A DNA stretch of 64,000 bases from Serripes groenlandicus. Taxonomy: Eukaryota > Mollusca > Bivalvia > Cardiida > Cardiidae. Shown here one piece after another: positions 10,869-21,216 of this stretch. The notes beneath the pieces were generated by a model, which worked only from the letters and a program-made list of their open reading frames with translations, did not search any database and had not been told where the DNA came from. Position numbers and translations under genes: made by a program. The DNA is taken from the NCBI GenBank assembly GCA_031761405.1, contig JASEVX010000035.1:558001-622000 (forward strand), in the 5' to 3' direction. Position 1 is the first letter of the stretch. Each line of letters opens with the position of its first letter.

Positions 10869-11835
10869 GGTAATCATTTTTCTTGAGCATGGCTGTTTGT
10901 TTTGTAACCTCTTTTTTTACAGCTGATAAATCTACATTTGTTGCTTTACTACCGAAATGTGAAGTCACATTCCTTGTGAAGGATAGACCTATGTTTATTG
11001 GTTCACCACCATTAGATGAAGCCCCGTTCTTTGAAGGAGATAAATCTACATTTATTGGTTCACTATCGTGAAGTGAAACCTCATTTTTTACAATGGATAA
11101 ATCAACATTTATTGGCTCACTATCGCGAAGTAAAACCTTTTTTTTAAAACGGATAAATCAAAATTCATTGGTCCACTATCACAATGTGAAGTTTGCTTCT
11201 TTGTGAAGGATAAATTAACATTTATCGGTTCATCATCACTAGATGAAGTCTCTTTTCTTACGTGGGATAATTGTACATTTATTGGTTGACTGTCCGTAGG
11301 AGCCGGTTCTTGCTCTATGTCATATTCCATTTTTACACGATCCGAGACTTGATCTATATCATATTCCATTTTTACATGATCTGCGACTTCATCTATATCA
11401 TATTCCCTTTTTACATGATCTGTGACTTGATCTATATCATATTCTACTTTTACATGATCTGTGACTTTACATTTGGACTGATAAAGCATTGTGGTAACTG
11501 CTTTCCAATATTTTACCCTCCAATGGAATTTGTTCATGCCCAGTCAGACTATGTCTACTCTTTTTCTGGTCTGTTTGCATTTCATCTGTATCTTTTTCCA
11601 TGGGTTCACATTTGGGAATCGCTTTATGCGAATGACTTTGCTCAGAGTGTAATTCAGCTTCCCCTCCAGAGCATGCCACAGTGTGGTTTGAAGAGGATCC
11701 CATTTTGTCCAAGCTATCATACAATGGATCAGTTTCTTTATCGGAGTCAAACAGATCCTTTGGTGCTACATCAAGAGGTATATACTTGGTTGTTCAATTT
11801 TGATACTTGAATCCGATTCTGATCCGTGAGAAAAT
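10869..11835 (-). pseudogene. Repeat-rich exon of the THAP-type gene, with three frame breaks
   Basis: The minus-strand acceptor TATTTTCAG (AG at 11,837-11,836) opens a frame beginning FSHGSESDSS. Near 11,785 it must shift to a frame rich in Asp, Glu and Ser (PKDLFDSDKETD), near 11,470-11,500 to a third, and at an 8-A run near 11,145 again. The middle holds four 13-residue repeats with the core DHVKxEYDID. They are followed by seven 19-residue repeats with the core EPINVDLS (about 10,870-11,290). The acceptor phase fits the exon at 12,838 and the donor phase fits the exon at 1,450. The compositional bias and repeat periodicity continue across the breaks, so the exon was coding recently. Whether it is now a pseudogene or has assembly indels cannot be told here. 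Confidence 0.55.
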
Positions 11836-11840
11836 CTGAA

Positions 11841-12500
11841 AATATTGAGAATTCCTCGATTTGTTTGAATGATGTTTTACGTCCTATGTGTTGTGGGAAC
11901 TCAAATTTTAAATCTTTGATTTAATGCAAAACTCTTTTGTGGGTACTAAAATCTTAAATCCCTATTTGCTTTGTTTTACTGGGGTTTTACATTGTTTTCA
12001 ACATTATTTCAGTTATATCACAAGACAGTTCACTTATATTTATACATGATCCCTATAAAACCAGTACGAGGCTAGAAAATGTGTCTTGCCCAAGCGCACT
12101 CCACCATTACCACTGCACTGCGACCCCCTGTTTTAAATCTCTGACCCTAACAACTTGGCCATTCTTCTTTGAAATCAAAACCCTGTTTTGTTGCTACTCG
12201 AAAAGTTTTCTCAGTTTAACTGGTCTTTTATCCTGATATCTCTTATTACCCAATTTAACCCTATGTTGTGGGTACCAAGTTTAACCTTGCATGTTTAGGG
12301 CATTCAGATTGATTTTGCAAGTAAGTTGTTTTAAGCTACTTTCAACAGTTTTCCGGCCATATCAGGTAGACACTGGGTAAATTTCCAGCACTGCTGGTAA
12401 CATTATCCTGGCATCAGATGAAATACTATTCCAGCAACCCCGAGAACCACTGCTAGCATATTTTTTTAAACTCTTACATTGTGAATGAACACAAATGTTC
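11841..12500. other. Intron with remnants of hairpin and SINE repeats
   Basis: TCCTATGTGTTGTGGGAACT (11,881) and CCCTATGTTGTGGGTACC (about 12,260) resemble arms of the hairpin elements at 21,020 and 57,176. TTTCAACAGTTTTCCGGCCA near 12,345 is a degraded SINE tail. No gene is seen. Confidence 0.4.
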
Positions 12501-12506
12501 TTATAA

Positions 12507-12711
12507 TTAACCCTTTCAGCGCCAATGGCAATATTGAGGTTTTTGCGAGCAATACAGATTCAGGTGAGTCAGCTGTACAGAGCTGTCTTAACGGAAATCA
12601 ACATTGTATGCATTTAAGTTATCAAAACCTCTTATCACGTGAAAAAGGAAGTCTCCCGCTTTTGAACCTGAAAGTATCTTCTTTACCAAATTTGGCGCTG
12701 ATAAGAATTAA
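12507..12711 (+). mobile_element. TTAA MITE family 2
   Basis: TTAACCCTTTCAGCGCC at the left, TTTGGCGCTGATAAG and TTAA at the right, and an internal hairpin around GAGTCAGCTGTACAGAGCTG. TTAA is present at both ends (12,507-12,510 and 12,708-12,711). Confidence 0.65.
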
Positions 12712-12837
12712 TCTACATTACTAGTATTAAAAGTTAATAGCAGGTAAAGCAGTGATTTGGCAGAAGAGTCCCATCTGTAATAAATGGTTGACCAAAATGT
12801 CAAGGCAAAAAACATCTGTCCAACACACAAATTATAC

Positions 12838-12896
12838 CTGAATTCAGCTTTGGCTGCCTCAGAATTTCGCTTACTTTGATCTTCTGTCATCTCCGT
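12838..12896 (-). CDS. Small internal exon of the THAP-type gene
   Basis: On the minus strand, acceptor CTATTTTCTTCCAG precedes a 59-nt open stretch that reads TEMTEDQSKRNSEAAKAEF and ends at donor CAG/GTATAATT. It starts in phase 0 and ends with two bases that combine with the first base of the next exon (11,835) to give Arg, continuing into FSHGSESDSS. The composition (Glu, Lys, Ser, Ala) fits a linker. It does not join directly to the THAP exon at 21,217, whose donor is phase 1, so one or more exons between them were missed or lost. Confidence 0.45.
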
Positions 12897-13070
12897 CTGG
12901 AAGAAAATAGAACATAACGAGGGCTTGGCTTGAAACTGTTGTATCGTATCTAAAACCACATTTTGAAATCCCTGGTTTAGGGGCAATTTTGACCCAATTG
13001 TAAAAAATGCAAATTTAGGTGCCATTGTTCAGAACGAGCAATGGCACCTTAATTTCCATTGTTTACCAAG

Positions 13071-13318
13071 AACTAGAATGGAGTGCTCCCCGGAGCACGT
13101 GTGTCACCTGCCGGGGCCTTGTCAGAAAAATGTTAATTTTTGACAGAAAAAGGGCAATGACTCTGATATAAAAATATTTGGATTATCCCCCTTTTGTGAA
13201 CCAATCACACACATTGATATAAACATTTGTCAGAAGTTTCAATGTAATCTTTTGAGTAGAAAAAAAGTTATTTGAAAATGTGACGAAAAAGTGTGACGAC
13301 AGACAGACGCAGGACAAA
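13071..13318 (+). mobile_element. Short copy of the GCTCCCCGGAGC-type element
   Basis: ACTAGAATGGAGTGCTCCCC, one core unit and then a truncated GACAGACAGACGC end. It is closely similar to 3,499-3,972. Confidence 0.55.
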
Positions 13319-13480
13319 AATGATTTAACGCTTATAATATAAAGACATAATGGCGAGGTAATTAACCTTGGTAAAAAAATATCAAATTTAGTTACAACCG
13401 TTTCACGCCAAGCCCTCGATAACAACTTCCATTAAATTCTGTGTTTACCCTTTCCCACATGTAGATGCATTTTTACACTT

Positions 13481-13617
13481 TTAACCCTTTCCCTCATAAG
13501 AGAATTCTGCAGCAGACAACTTTGAACATATTTTGTCAAAAAATGGAAAATCTCTATAATTAAATGGATAACCTATGACTAAAAGTGGAAAACATTGTGA
13601 CAAAAGGAGAAATTGCC
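13481..13617 (+). mobile_element. TTAA MITE family 1, left half
   Basis: TTAACCCTTTCCCTCATAAG, CTGCAGCAGACAACTTTGAA, AACATTGTGACAAAAGGAG. The copy is joined to the segmental duplicate that follows. Confidence 0.55.
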
Positions 13618-14105
13618 CAAGTAGAAAAAAGGGGCATTACTGAAGAATTATTAAAGCCAGAAAGTTATGTGACTTGGTATAGACATGGGTATTGTTCCAA
13701 AAAACATGTGTAAGAAGTTTCAATTGAAAATATTGAATGTATATATGAGTTAAGGTTAAAGTTGTGTGATGACGCCGCCGGCGTATCACAATAGCCAGAC
13801 TATTTTTCTTCAAAAAACAGCTAACATATTTCATTTGAAAGTGTTTAACGGGTTATAAGGTAAGGTTAAAGTTTTTTTTGACGATGACAACTTCAAGGGA
13901 ATCACAATAGCCCGAAAACAGACAAGCTAAACAAAACATGTACATATTTGTAACTTGTAAACTTGTAATGAAATATTATATGTAAATGAAGAAACAAAAA
14001 CATTCCCAGGTCTTTCAATGAGATTCTGTGTAAACGTCAAAAGCTCTTTACAGCTTGTGAACGACATTATCTGATCATCGCCTTCCATTTTCAAATACTT
14101 ATAGT
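13618..14105 (+). repeat. Copy 2 of the intronic segmental duplication
   Basis: This is the partner of 7,800-8,285, with small differences (for example GACGCCGCCGGCG in place of GGTGCCGCCAAG). Confidence 0.6.
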
Positions 14106-14312
14106 AAACCCTTTACCTCATACGACAATTCTGCAGCAGACGACTTTGAACATAAAAAAGAACAGAAAATCTCTATAATTGAATGGATAACCCAAGACTT
14201 AAAATAGAAAAGATTGTGGCAAAGGGAGCAATTTCTTCTTTTGTCACTATGTTTTCAAAAAGCGGTCTGCTGCAAAGGCATCAGAAAGCGTCTATATGAG
14301 GGAAAGGGTTAA
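14106..14312 (+). mobile_element. TTAA MITE family 1, near-complete
   Basis: Left AAACCCTTTACCTCATACG, right TATATGAGGGAAAGGGTTAA. It is the orthologous insertion in the duplicated block. Confidence 0.6.
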
Positions 14313-14556
14313 TTAAAGCAGGTTGCTTTTGAAAACATTGTTGGAAAAAGAGAAGAGGTGATGTCTTTTAGAACATAGGGTGATCTGTAGAGCCCATATT
14401 GAGTAGATCATGACATGCTCAGGTGTGCTCAAAATCGAGTAAGAGCGTACAAAATCGTCAGGCTCCAGAACTATAATAATTCATTCTTTGCTCAAGTGAC
14501 TAAATGTTCAGAAGCAAATTGTCCTATCAGAAGTATTATTTGGAACATAGAGTTCA

Positions 14557-15451
14557 TTAACCTTTTCCCTCAACTAGACACCTTCTGACGCCTCTGCAGC
14601 AGACAGCTTTTTGAAAATATGGTGAAACAAGATGTGTTTGTGAAACACTGATGCCCCCGAATGGCAACATCTAGGTCAAAGGTCAAGGTCGCCAGGTCAA
14701 AAATGTTGGTACTGACAGAAAGGTCATGTCACAAGGAATACACATGTGAAATATGGTAGCCGTACCTGTTATGGTTTAAAAGTAGTGGTCAAGGTTAAAG
14801 TTTTTTTCGAGAATGGCAACATCTAGGTCAAAATGAAAAATTTTGGTACTGACAGAAAGGTCATGTCACAAGGTATACACATGTGAAATATGGTAGCCGT
14901 ACCCATTATGGTTCAAAAGTAGTGGTCAAGGTTAAAGTTTTTTTCGAGAATGGCAAGATCTAGGTCAAAGGTCAAGGTCGCAAGGTCAAAAATGTTGGTA
15001 CTGACAGAAAGGTCATGTCACAAGGAATACACATGTGAAATATGGTAGCCGTACCTGTTATGGTTCAAAAGTAATGGCCAAGGTTAAAGTTTTTTCGAGA
15101 ATGGCAACATCTAGGTCAAAGGTCAAGGTCGCAAGGTCAAACATTTTGGTACTGACAGAAAGGTCATGTCACAAGGAATACACATGTGAAATATGGTAGC
15201 AGTACCTGTTATGGTTCAAAAGTAGTGGTCAAGGTTAAAGTTTTTTTTCGTGCAGACAGACAGGCCAAAAACTAGATGCCCACCGAATCGGTGATTCCGG
15301 GGGCATAAAAAGCAGAAATTGCTCAAAACAAGCAATTTCTCCTTTGATCAGCATGTTTTCAACTCTATGCAATTATTGTAGTTTATAAATTTTTACGGGT
15401 ATGTTTTCAAAGTCATCTGCTGAAGATTTGCTGTATGTGGGAAAGGGTTAA
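14557..15451 (+). mobile_element. TTAA MITE family 1 split by an array element
   Basis: The left arm (TTAACCTTTTCCCTCAAC, 14,557 on) and the right arm (TCATCTGCTGAAGATTTGC, ending GGGAAAGGGTTAA at 15,451) flank an insertion at 14,625-15,308. TTAA is present at both ends. Confidence 0.6.
14625..15308 (+). mobile_element. GATGTGTTTGTGAAACA-type element with about 150-bp core
   Basis: Starts AACAAGATGTGTTTGTGAAA with ATGCCCCCGAATGGC and ends ACCGAATCGGTGATTCCGGG with GGCAT. Four core units (CAAGGTCGCAAGGTCAAA, GACAGAAAGGTCATGTCACA). The complete ends are defined by the interrupted MITE around it. Confidence 0.65.
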
Positions 15452-16540
15452 TGAGCACAACAAACCATTCAGAGTAATACAGGTTTGGGGACCTGGTTGA
15501 ACCCCATCAAGTTTGTTTGTTTAGCTTTAATTATCCCCCTTTCCATATATACAGCGATTTTACATGTTTTTGCCTAGATGCCGAGTTGTCCTTTGTTTAC
15601 CCTTGACCTTCATGTGTTTATTTAATTAAAGTTTAACCATTTAATATAGTAAGTAATTTATTGCACTCCATGGACATATCAGATTTTATAATCTTACTTA
15701 ATTGAGAGACAAGCTTTCAGCATATATTAATCGTGCGCAATGTGCCGTTTGTGTGGGAAAATTCCAAGGGCATTCAAACATGGGACCTTCGGTAAGAGAA
15801 GCTGACGCTATACCAATGCACCACTGTCTATCAAAACATATGTTGTGAGAAGATTTATATTCAAGAACATGAAAAAAGAAGCTTATTTAATACTTCATGC
15901 AGTCTAATCTTGGTCTTCATTATTCGCAATTCATATAATCAGTCAGCGAAATTATCATGGTCCAATGGTCCCTGGCCAGTAGCTTTTGGTTCGGACCAGT
16001 GAAAAAAATCCTTTTGCCAGTGTATTTAACATGTAATCAAAACATAACCAAACAATTTAAAATATTTTCGGACCAGTGAATTTAAATGTTAATTAACATG
16101 TAGGAAGAACTACTCAATAAATATGTAAGAATTTATCAAAAATCAAATCTATTGCAAATCAACTTTACCAGTTGGAGGAATTCAGCAGGTAAGTGTTATC
16201 AATGTTACCTGTATCTCTATGTTCATCATCATCTCAATGAACCTTCTCTTCTGCTGTATTTCATAAATAAGGTTATCCTTATAACAGTAGAGGACCAATT
16301 CCTTTGTTGGGTTTTCAGCCGAGTTTCATGTAATTCCCAACTTCTGCTCCTGATTAATGTCATCTTTCATTGTCTCAATAGATTATGTAGTAGGCCTGTC
16401 ATTATTTGATTACAACTCCATCTGAAATGTCATATAAAAACGGCTGTTCAATTAAGCAAATTACTTCCACAGGCTTGTCAGTTGAATAGTTTGATAGAAC
16501 CAAAGAGATGATCTTATGCACAGGTTGATAATTATGAACC
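15452..16540. other. Intron with a SINE fragment, otherwise unassigned
   Basis: 15,760-15,832 is a minus-strand tRNA-like SINE head (on the minus strand CAGTGGTGCATTGGTATAGC and TCCCATGTTTGAATGCCC). GGACCAGTGAA is repeated at 15,992-16,080. An 85-codon plus-strand frame at 16,152-16,409 has no recognisable domain and is probably spurious. Confidence 0.35.
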
Positions 16541-16751
16541 TTGACCCTTTCCCACCTGCAGACACATTTTGTCGCAATAGCAGCAGACGACTTTTAAAAA
16601 CATTGTGACGAGCAATTTTTCCTTTGCACACAATGTTTTCAACTTCATTTAACAATTACCGTAAGCTATCTTTTATGGAGATTTTTTTAGGTTTTTGTCA
16701 CTGAAATTTTAAAGTTGTCTGCTGCAGATTTGTTGTATACATGTGGGTTAA
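16541..16751 (+). mobile_element. TTAA MITE family 1
   Basis: GACCCTTTCCCACCTGCAG at the left and GTTGTCTGCTGCAGATTTGT with GGGTTAA at the right. The left TTAA has mutated. Confidence 0.55.
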
Positions 16752-16802
16752 TTGTTCACAAATGCCAACTTGTACCATTTTCGATGTACAGACTCAATTC
16801 TG

Positions 16803-17017
16803 ATAACTCTTGCCCTCATAAAGACACTTTTTGACACCTCTGCAGCAGATGACTTTTGAAAACATTTTGACAAAAGAAGAAACTGCTCATAACAAACAAT
16901 TTCTCCTTTTGCCGCAATGTTTTGAACTGAACTCTATCCAAATTTTTCTTTTTTTGTCTCGATGGTGTCAAAGTTGTTAGCTGGAAATTTGCTGATTGTG
17001 GGAAAGGGGGGTTAATT
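16803..17017 (+). mobile_element. TTAA MITE family 1
   Basis: Left arm CCCTCATAAAGACACTTTT with CCTCTGCAGCAG; central palindrome GCTCATAACAAACAATTTCT; right GTGGGAAAGGGGGGTTAA. Confidence 0.55.
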
Positions 17018-17070
17018 TTAACTGTTTAGTTTACAAGATATACCATACAGGTAGTTAAGAGTCGTCTACT

Positions 17071-17215
17071 GTTAACCATTACCCTTATCCGACAATTCTG
17101 CAGCAGATTACTTTGAACATATTTTGTCAAAAAGTAGAAAAATCTCTATAATTGAATGGATAACCTATGACTAAAAATGGAAAACATTGTGGCAAAAGGA
17201 GAAATTGCACGTTCT
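17071..17215 (+). mobile_element. TTAA MITE family 1, left part
   Basis: TTAACCATTACCCTTATCC, TTCTGCAGCAGATTACTTTG, AAAACATTGTGGCAAAAGG. Confidence 0.5.
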
Positions 17216-17474
17216 CCAAACTGTGTACTCAAAAGAAGTGTCCGAGTAAGATGATTTTTTCAATACCCACATAGAAGTGGCAAATAATTTGTTTAAAACA
17301 TAAACAAGAGCGCCGCGGAATGAATGACAAGGCTTGTCTGTTTGTTTTGTTTCAAGTTGAAAAAGGAACATTACTAAATAATTATTAAAGCCAGAATTAT
17401 GTGACTAGGTATATATATATAAATATATTGCTGGGTCTGTGTGAAACTATGGTACAGTATCTGACATTTTTTTC

Positions 17475-20240
17475 AACAAGAGGCCCAAGAGGGCCAGTAT
17501 TGCTCCACGGCCATAAGGCAAAAATAAAATCTCCAAACAGCCCTTCCCCCTGGTGGCTATTTTTTTTACCAACCACCATGGCTTAAAGGAATCTTGTAGA
17601 GTGTCACCCAAGGAATGTTTCTGCAAAATTATTTGAAAATCGGCCTGACGCTTTCGGAGGAGAGGATATTTTAAGTATTCATTATAGCCATATATGGCAA
17701 AATAGCCCCACCCCCTGGCAGCCATATTTTTCAACCAATCAACATGGCTTGAAGGAATCTGATAGAGGGTAAGCCTAGGAACATTTCTACAAAATTATTT
17801 GAATATCAGCCAAACACTTTCGGAGGAGAAGATTTTTTTTACCAACCACCATGGCTTAAAGGAATCTTGTAGAGTGTCACCCAAGGAATGTTTCTGCAAA
17901 ATTATTTGAAAATCGGCCTGACGCTTTCGGAGGAGAGGATATTTTAAGTTTTCACTATGGTCATATAAGGCAAAATAGCCCCGCCCTCTGGCGGCCATGT
18001 TTTTCGACCAATCAACATGGCTTGAAGGAATCTGATAGAGGGTCACCCAATGAACATTTCTACAAAATTATTTGAAAATCGGCTGAATACTTTCGGAGAA
18101 GAAGATTTTTTAAGTTTTCACTATAGCTTTATAAGGCAAAATAGCACTGCCCCCTGGCGGCCATGTTTTTCAACCAATCAACATTTCTTGAAGGAATCTA
18201 ATAAAGGGTCACCCAAGGAACATTTCTATAAAATTATTTGAAAATCGGCCTGACACTTTTTGAGGAGAAGATTTTTTTAAGGTTTCTCTTTAGCCATTAG
18301 GCAAAATAGCCCCGCCCTGTGACGGCCATGTTTTTTTACCAATCAACATTTCTTGAAGGAATCTAATAAAGGGTCACCCAAGGAACATTTCTACAAAATT
18401 ATTAGAAAATCGGCCTGACACTTTCGGAGGAGAAGATTTTTTAAGTTTTCACTATAGCCATATAAGGCAAAATATCCCCGCCCCCCTGGTGGCCATGTTT
18501 TTCGACCAATCAACATGGCTTGAAGGAATCTCATAGAGGGTCATCCAAGGAACATTTCTACAAAATTATTTGAAAATCTGCCAACCAGTTTGGGAGAAGA
18601 AGAATTGAGAAGTTTTTTTCATTTCGTTGCCATGGAAACCAGAATTCTGCATGGATCCCAACAATTTGAAGGAAATCTGGTGAGGTCATTGAGAGGATGC
18701 TTTCTGTGAAGTTTCATCCCAATTGACCCACTGGTTACTGAGGAGAAGAAGTTGACGCACGACGGACAAAAGGCGATCACAACTAGAAATATCACTGAAG
18801 ATGATAAATACCCCCAAAACAGCACCTTGACTCAAAAATGGCTTACGACCGACCAACAAAAGGGCCATAACTCTGTAAACAAGAAAAAGTAACAAAGGGC
18901 AATAACTCTGTATTTAGATTAAATAGAGTTATGGTTTCTGTACACTGCACTTCCTCTCAATGTGTTGTATCATCCTATGAAGTTTTATTAAATTCCAACA
19001 ATTAGTTTTAAAGTTATGCTCCGGACAAGACTCTACGAATATGAAAAAGTAACAAAGGGCAATAACTCTGTCATTATGTAAAGTAGAGTTATGTTTCTTG
19101 TACACTGCACTTCCTCTGATTATGCTCTACCATTATATGTAGTTTTATTAGATTCCATCTATTAGTTATTAAGTAATTATACGGACAAGAAAAAGTAACA
19201 AAGGGCAATAACTCTGTATTTAGACAAATTAGAGTTATGGTTCCTGTACACTGCACTTCCTCTCAATGTGTTGTATCATCCTATGAAGTTTAATTAAATT
19301 CCAACAATTTGTTTTAAAGTTATGCTCTGGACAAGACTCTACGAATAAGAAAAAGTAACAAAGGGCAATAACTCTGTAATTATGTAAATTAGAGTTATGG
19401 TTCTTGTACACTGCACTTCCTCTGATTATGCTCTACCATTGTATGCAGTTTTATTTAATTAGATTCCATCTGTTAGTTAATAAGTAATTCTCCGGACAAG
19501 AAAAAGTAACAAAGGGCAATAACTCGGTATTTAGATTAAATAGAGTTATGGTTCCTGTACACTGCACTTCCTCTCAATGTGTTGTATCATCCTATGAAGT
19601 TTTAATAAATTCCAAGAATCAGTTTTAAAGTTATGCTCTGGACAAGACTCTACGAATAAGAAAAAGTAACAAAGGGCAATAACTCTGTAATTATGTAAAT
19701 TAGAGTTATGGTTCTTGTACACTGCACTTCCTCTGATTATGCTCTACCATTGTATGCAGTTTTATTAGATTCCATCTGTTAGTTATTAAGTAATTCTCCG
19801 GACAAGAAAAAGTAACAAAGGGCAATAACTGTTTATTTAGATTAAATAAGAGTTATGGTTCCTATACACTGCACTTCCTCTCAATGTGTTGTATCATCCT
19901 ATGAAGTTTTATTAAATTCCAACAATTAGTTTTAAAGTTATGCTCCGGACAAGACTCTACGAATAAGAAAAAGTAACAAAGGGCAATAACTTTGTATAAA
20001 TTTAGATAAAATAGAGTTATGGTTCCTGTACACCGCATTTCCTCTCAACGTGTTGTATCATCCTATGAAGTTTCGTTCAAATCCTATGTTGCATTGTTAA
20101 GATATGGTCCGGACAAAATATGGCTTCCGACCGACCGACCGACCGACCGACCGACACAGTGACTCCTATATACCCCCCCAAAACTTTGTTTTTTGGGGGT
20201 ATAATAACTCACCTTGAGCAAAGCTCAGGTGAGCTAATAA
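17475..20240 (+). mobile_element. GAGGCCCAAGAGGGCC / GGTGAGCTAA element, split by a second array element
   Basis: Starts AACAAGAGGCCCAAGAGGGC. The core has about six units of the type seen at 2,083 (AACATGGCTTGAAGGAATC). It then breaks after GGCGATCACAA at 18,782 and resumes at 20,205 with TAACTCACCTTGAGC and GCTCAGGTGAGCTAA. In uninterrupted copies these two parts are contiguous (as at 3,300). Confidence 0.65.
18783..20204 (+). mobile_element. CTAGAAATATC...GGGGGTATAA element with a dimeric tandem core
   Basis: This element is nested in the preceding one, so both ends are defined. It starts CTAGAAATATCACTGAAG and ends with C-run, AAAACTTTG, G-run and TATAA. The core units begin GAAAAAGTAACAAAGGGC at 18,881, 19,042, 19,187, 19,347, 19,498, 19,660, 19,804 and 19,967. 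Two unit types alternate (CTCTCAATGTGTTGTATCAT and CTCTGATTATGCTCTACCAT), giving a period of about 306-311 bp. A (CGAC)n run of some 28 nt follows at about 20,127. Confidence 0.7.
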
Positions 20241-20331
20241 AAACATTCGAAAGACGGAATAATGATGGAGACACCTTATATCTAATATATCTATAGAAAA
20301 TGTAAAATATATCACAACTCACATGCTTGGA

Positions 20332-20517
20332 TTAACCTTTTCCCTCATATAGATGCTTTCTGACGCCTCTGCAGCAGACAGCTTTTTGAAAACATATTGC
20401 CACAATATTTCCCACTTTTACTAATAGGTTATCCATTCAATTATAGAGATTTGCTATTTTTTGACAAAATATGTTCAGTTGTCTTCTGCAGAATTGTTGT
20501 ATGAGGGAAAGGGTTAA
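20332..20517 (+). mobile_element. TTAA MITE family 1, complete reference copy
   Basis: TTAACCTTTTCCCTCATA at the left and TATGAGGGAAAGGGTTAA at the right form terminal inverted repeats, with TTAA at both ends. It is about 186 bp and non-coding. TTAA targets and CCCTTT-type ends are known for piggyBac-like transposons; the assignment is inferred from that. Confidence 0.7.
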
Positions 20518-20564
20518 TGGCACCAGAACCTCACACAAACTTCAAATTAAAAATATATTATTTT

Positions 20565-20765
20565 TTAACCCTTTCTCGCAAACAGACAACTTTTGAACAA
20601 ATTGTAGCATTTGAAGAAATTGCTCATCACGAACAATTTCTCCTTTTTCCAAAATATTTTCATCTCTTTGCAATTCCAATACAGAAAATCAGAATTTTTG
20701 CAAAGATGTTTTCAAAGTCACCTGCCGCAGATTTGTTGTGTACATACATGTGGGAAATGGTTATT
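20565..20765 (+). mobile_element. TTAA MITE family 1
   Basis: TTAACCCTTTCTCGCAAACA at the left, AGTCACCTGCCGCAGATTTG and GTGGGAAATGGTTA at the right; central palindrome GCTCATCACGAACAATTTC. Confidence 0.55.
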
Positions 20766-21014
20766 AAAGCCTGTTGTTGGAAGATTTATGAGTTGTCGTA
20801 ACATCACAAAGAAAATGTGCAGAGCAGAAATTCGAAAGCTAAAGTTTCGGGAATAAATCTAGACTTATTTAATTCTTGACATGACCCAACATAGGAATTA
20901 GGATTTGTTTCAGTATAAATATCAGGGAGATAATCATCTATGTTCCTTTTAATGAGAACATATTTTCAGATCTCAAGCTAAGGGGCATTTTGTATGTTCT
21001 AAAATCACTATTTT

Positions 21015-21105
21015 GATACTCTAACCCTATGCTATGAGTACTCAAAGAATCGTCTCAGTGAGACGATTATTTTGAGTATCCACAACATAGGGTTTGAGTT
21101 CATAA
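21015..21105. repeat. Short hairpin element, copy 1
   Basis: Arms AACCCTATGCTATGAGTACT and AGTATCCACAACATAGGG flank a near-perfect inner stem AATCGTCTCAGTGAGACGAT. A second copy is at 57,176-57,250 and degenerate ones are near 11,880 and 12,260. About 80 bp. Confidence 0.6.
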
Positions 21106-21216
21106 TAAGAGAACAAGTGTGGGTAAAAGAGCCTTATACCCCTCCTCAAGGCTTATCTGGACCCCTGAATTTTAAGAAAACACTATTTTACTACTCATAA
21201 TTTTTGCTATAGCTAC

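Noticed and set aside
11271..11810. 179-codon plus-strand frame
   Set aside because: It is antisense to the THAP-type repeat exon. Its Tyr/Phe-rich periodicity is the complement of the 13-residue repeat; the minus frame fits splice sites and nuclear-protein composition better.
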